Of a stretch of DNA of 64,000 nt, positions 1 to 11,700 are shown piece by piece. Position 1 is the first letter of the stretch. The number at the start of each line of letters is the position of its first letter. The stretch covers positions 3,012,284 through 3,076,283 of the forward strand of contig NC_058061.1 of the NCBI RefSeq assembly GCF_020085105.1, in the 5' to 3' direction. The position numbers and the translations under genes are program-made. This DNA comes from Siniperca chuatsi (taxonomy: Eukaryota; Chordata; Actinopteri; Centrarchiformes; Sinipercidae). The notes under the pieces were generated by a model that saw nothing but the letters and a program-made list of their open reading frames with translations, did no database searches and was not told the origin of the DNA.

Positions 1-2747
1 CGCCCTCTTAACTGAAGAGGCCCATTTCCCCGTCAACGACCCCAATGAAACTCAACAGGATTTAGTGAATCGCTCAGTTTTCCTGCCAGTTGGAACTTCC
101 TTTTAGCAAAAAAAACTATATATTTCATGTAACAGGGCACAAATTATGAGGGAAAAACAAAATACCGAAACTAAACATTAAAAGTGGTGATAAAAGGTTT
201 GAGAATGTTGTCAGTCTGCATCTGTCAGCAGCAAACATATCGAGGACGTGGATTAAAAGAGATTCTGTTGCTCAAAAACTATTTAAATCAGGATTATTCA
301 AAAGGTGAAAGGTGTAAATACGGGAAATACGCAGTTTGTTAGCTTTTTGTTTCAGCATCAATCATTAGCCTTTGTTATATTTATTTATCAGTTGTAGTCA
401 ATTCTCCAGTTTTATATGAGCACTAGAAAAACTGCAAAAGCATTCTAGTCGTGCAAGATCATTTTGGTTGCATACATCAAATATGCTACATCTGTTCAAA
501 ACTGCACTGGCTTTTATAAGCTTTTACATGTGGACATATTTACATCTGGACTACAGGTGCTGGTACCAAAAACCTTCATTCTGGCACCACATAGCTTAAC
601 AAGATCCCTACACAACTGTGTATGGACAATATGCATGTGTTCTGATTTTGCCGAATGGGTGCATGTTACACATTATGAGCATTTGGGTGAAGCGGCTCAA
701 AGTAACGTTTTGTTGCCAGATGTTAACATGCTAATGATGTGCAACCAGAAGTAAACTTTCAGGACTTAAATGATTTCACAAGTTTTGGTCCCAATATTAG
801 TCTCATCAAAGAAAATCCAAAAGAAACATTAAAGTAAGAAAAAGAACCAGTTTCAACCAACCATCCTAATATGCCCTGTAAGATGTTAAAGGGTTAGTTT
901 ACTGAAATGATTTAAAATAAAAACAAAACATTTCCCCACTTACCACTAGTGGTATCTAAATATGGAGATAGTTTTAGTGTTTTAATTTGTCCAGGATTCG
1001 AGAAGTTTCTTTCTCTGAGATTTCTGCCTCCTCTAACCGACAACTTTCTGCCAACGAAAACTGTCGACAGTTGATTTTTTAAGTGTCACATTTCATTCTT
1101 AGCACCACAAAACAATTTCCATTCACCTCCGTTGTGTAGGCAGAATCTCAGACGCATGAACTATTTGTATGGCTAAATACAACTAGAGGTGAGTGAGAAA
1201 ATGTTGTTGGCTTTTTCAGTGCTATCGAGGGGAGATAAGTGCTTTTCACGTTGTTTTGAGCTTCAGCCCCTTCTACACCACTGACACTGTAGCTCTACAA
1301 AGCGGAGAAGACATCAATCTGGACTCGCATGCTGAACATCAGCCATGTCTCCTGCTGGAAGCAGCTCAGGGTTTTTGCTTGAAAGTGCAGAGAATAATTA
1401 TCTGCAAAACCAAAGACAGACGGCGCTCACTTCAAGGTTTTTTTTAAAACACTGATCATCGTCATCCTGCTTCCAGATGTACAGCACAGACATCAGATGA
1501 GACAAGCGAAATGTTAGGCATCTTTTTCTCCCCGTGGTGACCCGCGACCCCTTGCACTCTGAGCAGCAAAGTCTTTGAAGGCTGAGTGATGGAAAAACCC
1601 GGAGGGGCCCATCAGCGGAGGAACATTGGTTATGGTCTGACACCTTTGACAGAGGGAGTGACAGTGAGGGAAGTGGCGAGCACCAGTTGTTTCTAGAAGC
1701 ACCTCACGGCTAATACAGTGCGAGTCAGTAACGATGATGATGAGGAACATGGATGGTGTCCTGGGGCGTTTTATCAGAAACAGAACATACAACCGATAAA
1801 ATAAGCTACATATTATGCCTGCTCAAGTTCAATCCACCAAATCCAAAAGCTACAATTCCAACAAACCAGCGAAAAGATCTTTAGGAGCCACTTTAAGTTG
1901 GTGGGACGCCAGTCCAAAATCACCAACAGCACGTTACTTCTGCAATCAGTGGAGGATGTAAGGGGTGAAGAGCTTTTTGTGTATGCCTTTTCAAATCTGG
2001 GATTTATTTCTAAAGTAATTTAATACTGAAAATATAAACTCTACTTAAGTGGAATTACTCTGGAGCTCTTAAGAGTTTTCAGGTCTGAGCTTTGACCAAT
2101 GATTGTACGTTAAGGGGCTTGGCAAAGAGACCAAGACCTATAAAAACCTGACTGAGTAGAGTCCACGCTGAAGATTCAAAATTTTAAGGTATCGCTACAA
2201 TCAGATTTAAAAAAAAAAAAAAAAGAAGCTTAATTAAATAACAGTATCATTCCTCAAATGTATTTATACACAGCAAAGATTTTCCAGAAGACGTTGTGAG
2301 AGTGAGAGGGGCACTGATGTGAGAGAACATCCAAACACTCGAGTCTTTGCTGTTGTCCTGAGTCACAGCAGGATTTATTTGAGGGGGTGATTATTCAGGG
2401 GGGCTGTGGGTTGAGGGAAAGGGGCCTCAGCCAAAAGTGCTTTACCTTAACGGACCCCGCCACTCACAAGAGCCGCTGTGAGGGATACAAAAAAAAAAAA
2501 AAAAACAGTCTGGTTTTATTTTATTTACTCATTGAATTCGATGTAAACGAGTGCATCCCTTTCAAGCGTCACAGCAGCCTGTGAGATGGGAAGGACAGAG
2601 GCTTCAAAGTGAGGCAAAACAAAACAAAAAGGGGATCCAAATCTCGCAGCTGGTCCTGGTGCAGTGATGTCACTGGTGAGTTAAGAGGAGGGCTGGGTGA
2701 GATAAGATCAGGGCAGGGCAGGGCAGCATGGTGGAGGGAGGGGGTTT
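1..2747 (-). other. Probable nploc4 3' UTR and downstream flank
   Basis: No convincing coding exon occurs on either strand. The stretch directly follows the nploc4 stop on the minus strand. Minus-strand AATAAA-type signals (TTTATT on the plus strand) lie near 2514-2525, 2370-2377 and 379-390, so the 3' UTR could be short (about 230 nt) or run over 2 kb as it does in mammals. A(n) runs at about 2208-2224 and 2488-2505 may be old retroposon tails. Which polyadenylation site is used cannot be decided from sequence alone. Confidence 0.5.
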
Positions 2748-5700
2748 TTAACTGCGGGGCAGGCTGCACATTTCACAGTGCTCTGTGCCAGGCTGGTTCA
2801 TGAAGGTGCAGTGGAGGCAGGACCACATGGCTGAGGAGGAGGCGGGGACTGAGGGGCCGCCCATAGCCCCATAACCCACAGAGCTGGAGGGCTGCGCACC
2901 CACTGTACCTGGAAGGACAGGAGAAGGATTACAGGAATTATTTTTCTATAAAATGTCAAAAAAATAAATAAATTGTAAAAAAACAAAACACCCATCAAAT
3001 CGCCAGAGCCCACAGTGACTTCAAATTGCTTGTTTTGTCTGAACAACTAGGGCTAGGCCAACAAATACAAAGTTTTTTCAAGCCTGGGGAAGATTCGTGA
3101 TCCTAATCAACTTTTTTTCTGCACAAAGACAAAAAAATTATTGAAACAATTTTTATTAGGGCTAAATGTGCCAACTAGATGAGCAAAAATAACAAATGCA
3201 CTACACCACTAAAAGGATAAACGGGCCATTCACACACACAGACTCAAAAACTGGGACAGCGATCTCAATGGGGCTGCTACTCATTGTGAATATTGCCCGC
3301 TGAGCTACAGAGACTCCAGAGGTGCCCAGTGGCACAACAGGGGAAAGTTGAGAAAGTGTAGTACGGCATCTACGTTAGAAAACAACTGTCGGAGCAGAGT
3401 ATGTAAATTACATGCACAACGCAACTCACCCACAGAGCTACAGATTCATGAGGCCAGAGACTGCCTACTACTTATCTGTAACTAAAGAGAATACAGCCAT
3501 GCTAGCAGCTCTGTACATGGAGCTAAATGCTAACTTTAGTATGCTAAAATGCTCACAATGACGTTGTTAAATTGCTGATGTTTAGCAGGTCTGTTTACTA
3601 TGTTCACCATCTTAGTTTTGCATGTTGCATGCTAACATTTGTTAATTAGCACTAAACATGAAGTGCAACTGAGGCTGATGGAAATTTCATTAGTTTTGCA
3701 GGTTTTTAGACATAAACAACAAATCAAAATTTTGACCTCATGGTGGCGCTAGAGGAAGAGTTAGAGGATCACCAGGTCATGGACCATGAATGACCAAAGT
3801 GAATGTCTGTACAAACTTTCATGGCAATGCTTCCAGTACTTCAGTCTGGACCAAAGTGTTGGACCAACCGACTGACCAACACTGCCATCTCTCCACGCCG
3901 CTAGCACGGCTAAAAAAATATGGGTTATCCCATATTTCATGACTTCAGACAGCTAATGTAGCCAGCTATCATCTACATTACTTTTTGACTGAAAATAAAC
4001 TTAGCGCTGTGACCAAAAGTCCAAAACCAGAGCAGGGATTTCAGGCACAAAACTCCAGCAACAGACCAACGCGTTTCAGCTTGTTCTGTTAATCAACTTC
4101 TCAACTAATCAAACGTGTTGGTCTGACAATAAAGTTGTTCTTTGTATATGCTGTTGGTGTTTTGACCTCTTCAAAACTCCAAAACCCAAAGACATTCAAT
4201 TATGATATTTAACAGAGAAATCTGCAAATCCCCACATTTGAGATCCTCGAACCAGCCACAATGTTTTTTGACAGTACTTAAACAAATTGGTAGGTTATCA
4301 AAATAGCTGTCAGTTTTCTGCTAATCAACTTATCAACTAACTATTACAACCCTAGTGCACAAACTAAACTAAGATCAGGCCAGGTAAAACTGAGTCAGAG
4401 TACGTGACTTACTGCACAGCTGCTCGATGGTGGCCCACTGCTCCGACTTCTTCCAGGTCTGTGCCAGATCCTCATTAGAAGTCCTTACTGCATCTAGTAG
4501 CAACCCGATGCTGTCCTGCAAAAACAAACACAAACCCTGATCTATCCACAAGACATTGACAAATTCAGAAAACTGAAAAAACAAAAATAAACACACCCAC
4601 ACCACCAGCTCGTTGTTTTGTAAGTCTGGATTTTATAGAAGACATGCAAATCTGATCAAGCAGTTCATTATTATCTAAACACTGAAAAAAATCTATTTTT
4701 TAAAATCAAAGATGCTTTTGATCATCATGTCGGGCCACGGGCCAGTTTGAAAATCTATCCGCATGAATAAAGGGCCTGAGTGAAAACATCCTCACACCAG
4801 TAACCACTTCCAGATTGGAAAAGAATGTGGCCATATTCTAACCCATTTTCTGCAATACAAATGGAAAACTAGAAGAGAAGACGCTTTGAAGCGTTGTCTT
4901 ACTCTCAGAGGCATGACGTCATTGGTAACGAGGAAGAGGAGCAGATGGAAGTCTGACACGATGTCCAGGAATGCCGTGGAGGTGCACTGGGACAGGTATG
5001 TTGCTAAACTGTGGAAATTCTGCAGACACACAAATAACAAAAAGCAAGATGTATAACTTCCTCTGACCTCTGGGAGGTTATGGAATCCAAAGGTCGCTCT
5101 AATTTTCTCAGGCACTAAGCTGTGACTGGTCATGTCAAGTGGAAATACAGGTAATATAAATGAGATAAATGCTAAAGTGGACTCAAGTCTGACAAGAAAA
5201 ACTACAAATTATCTGGGTTATTGTGTGGCTGCTGTAACTCTCTTTGCAACATACATGCTCAGTAATTACAAATTTCAGTGGACCTCAATTATCCAAAACA
5301 TCTGATGATTATTTGTAATAGTGAAATTGGCACACTCACATTGACTCACATAAGAAGATCAATTTCATCTCATGCGTCCAGTACAGAGATAGATTTAGGA
5401 TGTGTTACTGCAAGCCAAGCTCCATTTAAAGTATAAGGTAGTCACCAGTCAATCCACGAGTCAGCAGGTTTTTGCTAACTTAAGTTACAACAGTGTACAA
5501 CCTCCACTATGAGGACAGAAGGTGTGAGATGCTGTATGCAGCCACTGTGCCCAGAGGTTTTTGACTGCTTTCTATTTCTACACATCTGAACTAAACACAA
5601 TACAAAATGTACTGTAAATAGAACAACTTGGGATTTGTTGGAAGGTTTAAAGCATATTTCAGACTGTTTCTTTAAACACAATATTCCTATATAACTATAT

Positions 5701-8700
5701 TTTACTTAAGAAAATGTATGAATTCATTTTGCCAGCCACTTATATTTGTTATCGTTTTATCTTGTTTATCCAGAAATGACTTACTTGTGTCTCTCCCAGG
5801 ATATCACGGTTCTCAATGGGGAAGCGTTGTGTGGAGCAGAAGGTGTACTGGGGGTCCTTTGGAAAAGTTGTAGTTATCTGTAGAAGAAAAAACAGAAAAT
5901 ATTTAGAAAGGCAGTGGCAGTACATTGTATTAATAAGAACAGATGCGTAGAAAAACGATGTGTAAAACAAAAAACTAAACACACACATACACCGGCTGAC
6001 CATAGACAAAAGCCATGTCCTACTCACATCTATGATAAGGTACTCCACAGGGAGAGGCCGGGCTAGAAATGTGACATCATTTCCAAATTTGTCTTTGTCC
6101 TTTTGGATGAAAGGAGGAAAAAAATAGTAGGGTCAGAATCAAACAAAAATCTTAACATCTGGATCCAAACATCTGGATGAAGTAAGTACCTGGATGTCAT
6201 TATTCTGCTAAAGAGACAAGCAGTCCAAGCATTTGTGCGTCACTCTCAGTCACTGTGTATTCTTAAAATCAAACCATATACCATTATATACTATGGATAG
6301 TTACATTTTAACATAGGTTGTTGCTACATGTATGAAGTCTTACCTTGTAGAAGACGTCTGGTACATACTGCTCAGGGCTGGACTCTTTAGCAAAGCCCAG
6401 CTCAGGAGCGTCTTTGCAGGGTAGTAGGCACTCGTCTCTCACCAAAGCCATGCACTGATTGGACACCTGATATCCTTCGAAGTGCACCTGGTTATCTGGA
6501 CCACCTGCACACAGAGCACAGGGACAGACAAATGGATTAAACTGTTGAAGAATAATCTCAATCTTCACTCACTTTACTTTTGACTGAATACTAGCTGTTG
6601 ATGTGTGGACCACTGTTGTTGTTTACTTAATCACTTAATTTGTCTTTAAAATGTGTCGTCAAAGGTCTGTTTGCCTTTGACGACACATTTCTATGTCCTC
6701 TAATGTCGTATTGTTAGTACAGAACACCTCTCCTGCTTTCCATGTATTTTACTGACAAATTTGGGGTTCAGTAAAGGAAACGTGACTTTAAAAAAAAGTA
6801 AATAATTTTAGTTTATATTAACAAGCATTTATTCGTATGATCATAAGAATTATAGTATCAATAGGAATAGTTAAAAAGATTATTTTCAGCCCTGACTTCA
6901 GCCTCAGAGTACAAAAACGTACCTGTTGCCACCACAGTCACAAATTTGGAGCCAAAATGGCCGTCTCGAGAGAGTCTGCAAGGGTTTGGATGAAGATTCT
7001 GGAAGTATCCCGCTGTGATGCACTCCTCTGCGCTCAGGTAGTGCGAGTCCTAACAGAGGTAAGGACAATGATAAAACATGGGGGAAAGCAGCACATCAGT
7101 CTGATGAACAGGTCGTTTTTTTAGCGATCTGCATCCTCACGTTGTTTCTCGTGTAGCGGACAGTGCCTATCCTCGTATCCTCAGAGAGCAGGTCAGTGAA
7201 GATCCAGCCCACCTGAGAACCAGAGAAGAGAAAACAGATAAAATAAGTAAAGCTGAAACAATTAATTGATTAATCTGCAACAATTTACATTATCGATGTA
7301 CCATTTAAGCCATTTTTTAAAAGCAAAAAATGTCGCTGTTTTCAGCTTCTAAAATGTGAATATTTGCTGGTTTTCTTAAGTCTTCTATGATAGTAAACTG
7401 AATATCTTTGGGTTTTGCACTGTTGACATTGGAATATGTCATGTATGTCATGGGTAATATTTATGGCCATATTTCACTATTTTTGACATTTTATAGATCA
7501 AATGATTAATCGTGACAATAATCGGCAAATTAATCAAATAATTGTTAGGTGCAGCTGTAAAAATTAGAGTAAAATCATCTTAACTCATACATCACACAGG
7601 AGAACACATCCAAAAACACTGAAACAAGAACAGAAAAAGTTAGTGCTGTAAGGTAAGGTAAGAAAGAAACCACTTTGTCTAAAAGGTAAATGGGAGGCGC
7701 AGTGTTAAACAGAGCAAGCAAGAAAAGAAGACCAACCTTGCAGAGGCCCAGTTTGGCAGCGATTTCATCCACAGCTGCAGCTTTAGGATCCTCCACCAGT
7801 TCCAGGCTGTTCTGAGAGGCATTCTGAAACACAGCAGTGTTACGATTAAATTAAAACAAATAGAGTTACTACAAGGCTTATAAGGACTTTCACTCATTGA
7901 TGGAAGGACAAATTACAGTATACAAAAAACCAAGGAAATGAACAAAGAAACTCAAATTGACTCGAGGAGTTGAAGCAGAGAGTGATATATTTAAAAGCAG
8001 GGTTCCTACAGCGTAAGGCAAGTTAGATTTAATACTTTTAAAGACTTTTTTTTAATGCCACTCGGAATGAAATTTAAGACCAATTTTACAATAACCAAAA
8101 TTGAAGAAAACAAAAACAAAACATGAACCGACATCAAACAGGGCACGAAATAGGTCTCCTACTCCCTCATTTGACTTGTATGATTGGTGTTTTGTCGCCG
8201 TGTTCAGACGTTAATGCGAGAGGCATTTGGTAAATTATTTTATAAAAAAAAAAAATAGATGTTAACAATTATTTTGAGATTTTACAATGCAACGTATCTG
8301 CAGTGACCACGTAAAAGGTATCCCTCACCTGTGGTGGCTCGTAGATGGCAGCCACCTCAGCTCTGATGCCCAGAGGGATGTCTTTGTGCTCAGTGAACTT
8401 GCCATACAAGTATCCCATCCTCTGACTGCCTGTCTTCCTCCAGAAGTCCAGGAAGCGGTCAGCAATGGTGTGGTTCTCAAACATGATGTTGTCCACGTGT
8501 CTGTATTTCTGGGAGAAAAACAGAGAAAGCTAAATTTGTGCAACAGTATTTGGGATTCATGTGTGCCTTAGGGTATTTTTAGACATGGCGCCAACACATG
8601 AGCTGAGGTTTGTTTCTTCAACCATGAGGCAGCCGTGGCTCCACAAATCACAGGGTTGGCAGTTTGATCCCCAGCTCCTCCTGTCCGGATGTCAAATTGT

Positions 8701-11700
8701 CTTCGGGCAAGACGCTGAACCTCAAATTGCTCCTGATGATCAGCAGCTTGCGTGGTAGCTCGCTGTGTGTGTGGGGGTGGGGGTGTAAATAAATTAATGA
8801 GAGGACTGTAAAGCGCCTTGGATAAAAGCACTATATTTATGCAGCCATTTACCATCTCAATCGTTTGGGATGGAGAGAAATTACTGTTTGTTTTCACACA
8901 CAAAAAAATATTCTACACTGTTGATCAATTGTACATCACTAATTCATACCAATACTGTTCGAAAGCAATGAAAACCAGTCATGCACACACATCAGGTGAA
9001 TGCCTACATGCTTCTCAAAGAGAAATGTGCCTAATTTGAAGGTGCTGCTGCATTATGACATGCCATTCAAGCATGAAAGGTTTTCATTGTTTTTCCCTCC
9101 CTGGTAACTGAAAAAATTTGGACCAAGTCTGAAAACTTAAGAAAACTACTCAAGCATATTTTGATTGAAAAGGTTTTTTAAAATCATTTGTACAAAATGA
9201 TGTATTTATATACATTTGCTGCCAAAACATCACAACCACACATACATTAATTATTTTCTACTCATTTCAATAACTTCCAGACATAAAATATGTTTTCCAT
9301 GGGTATCAAGGACAGTATAACCAAAACTGAAAATCAGAAATATAACCTTCCCTTAACAGGTGAACGATGAAATGTTACAGCAGCAAAGGTAATGATCTGA
9401 ATGGTTCCTGCTCTCTTTAGCATTAATTTCTACTGTTAGCTAACGTCACTTAGTGCTGCCACTTTCTATCGATAAATCTATTGACTATTTTACCGATTAA
9501 TCTAAACGATTAATAAAAAAAGTCAAATTGACCGTTTAATTTGAGTTAATTTTATTTTGACAAACCGTATGTCATTGTATAATGCATCACAAAACAAAAT
9601 GTAAACAAAGGTTTACATATTAAAGTGCAAAACTGTAGGTTTAAACTCCAACATAATAAAAAACAAAATAAACACACACTGGCACCGTCAGTCATCGCAA
9701 AACAAGCCCAGATTGTAACCTAAAGATTCTCAAACACTTATTCAGTGGAATTTCTAAGGTAGCAGGCAGGCGACTTTATGGCTGCATATTAAACAGCTAC
9801 AAGGACAAAATATATTAAAAAGCTCTCCTTACTGAAGAAGAGACAACTCTATGGTTTCAGAAACGCAACCCGACATCACACTGCAGTGGCCAATCCAGAG
9901 ATCAGACCGGTCAAACGGCTCCACAGTCAGCCAACCAGTTCACGGACCGAACTATGATGCTCTCCCAGCTTCAACGTCTGTGTCTGGTTTACAGTCTTAG
10001 CGATACCATGAAACATCCTTTAGTTTGTGTTCATTTGTTTAAGAGAGAGAGAGACAGAGACAGCTGTGGTCGAGCGACATAGAGAATGAATAAGGAGAGG
10101 GAGCACCAGTAGTGAGAAAGCCGGTGAATCAGAGAAATAAAACGTTATTTTCTGATTGTTTCACGGCGGTTACGTTTTAAAGCACAGACACGCTCACACC
10201 GCCGCGCTGTTGTCATGACGCAGGAATTAATTAGTGATATTGAAGAAAACAATAAAAACCATGTGTCGATTACGTGGAAGCCCTAGCCACTTACAGAATC
10301 ATTTATAAATTCACAGAAATGTTTTAACATTATCAAGGCACACCAAGCCTAACTCTAAACACTCCTTGCTATTGGTTTGTAATTTTGGTCATAAACTCTG
10401 CTGTTGCACTCACTGAAAGCTTCACTGTCACAGACATAAGTACGGTCACATACCTGTCTGTTCAGTGTGATGGCACTGGGCTGGCACTTGGTGCAGATCC
10501 CTTCCGGCCAGGGAGGGTGGCCCTCACAGCCCGACTTGATCTTACAGCTGATGTTCTCCAAAGCTGCAAACTTCCCTCTGCAAAAGATCAAAACAGTGTC
10601 AGAATTTGACTAGAATTTGAATATGTACATTTCCACTGAAGAAATTAAAAACAACTTCTTACTTATCAGCTCCACCGGTCAGCTTGCGAAGGTATGCGTG
10701 GAATGACATGTGCTTCACTGGTGGGTCGAGGTGATTCAGGTAATCTTCGTCAAAAGGCTGACCCAAAAAAAAAAAAAAAAAGCCAGAGTTTTAATACATA
10801 GAATTAAAATAAACATTAGTGATGCTGGCATTATAGCCCGTCACCTTTAAGAAACAAAAAACAAGATTAAATTATCTTACCTCTAACGGTACACAGTGCA
10901 CACATTTTCCAAGGGCACCATGGCGACATCTGTATTAAGAAAAGAATCATTAGGTATCTGACATCTGTATTTAATTTGCTTCTTTGCAGTAGGTCTTTTT
11001 CTTACAGCTGTGGATCTTTGTTCCTGTAAATCTTGCCGTCTTGCTTGACCAGATACTGATCAATCTCATCCTCCTGGACCTGGGGTGCTGAGAAGGACCG
11101 GGGGATCATGGAGGACGAAGAAGAGGATGAGGATGATGAGACGGATGGCAGTGATGATGATGAGTGTGGGGTGGCCGTGTCCATCACCTCCCCAGAAGAA
11201 GAAGAGGATCCTGAAGGGAACAGAAACAGCATGTCGCCATGCCTACGAAGGAGATAAGACAAAACAAATATCACGTTTAAAGCTACACTGTAGTTTGTCA
11301 AATGTTAAGTAACATTTATTGAATTATCTCAATTGTAAAAAAATATCTACCTTTCAAATAAATATAGAGTCAGACAATTTGTGTGTGTTATATCCCATAG
11401 CTGTCATTTTTTCACCTGAAATTCAATAACTTTTCCATAAATATTCTTGCATTTAAGTAAAGTTCTCGTGGTTAGTGAGTGTTTGTATCTATGCTTGAGT
11501 GTTATTTTTTGTCTAAATGGCACATTTAAATATTACAAGTGTTTGGTTTTTTTTTTGATGAGCTACAACCAATAACTCCACCTGAGGAACTAGCAAAATG
11601 TGTAAGGTGGGCTTTTATTCCTTGAAGCAGATATACATCCTCTAGCAGCCGCACGTGATGTCAATAATTTGAGTGGATTTTCAAGGACTCACAGAGCTCA

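Noticed and set aside
11085-11312. Plus-strand frames and acidic-looking GAT/GAG tract opposite nploc4 exon 4
   Set aside because: It is the complement of the nploc4 serine-codon tract, not a separate gene.
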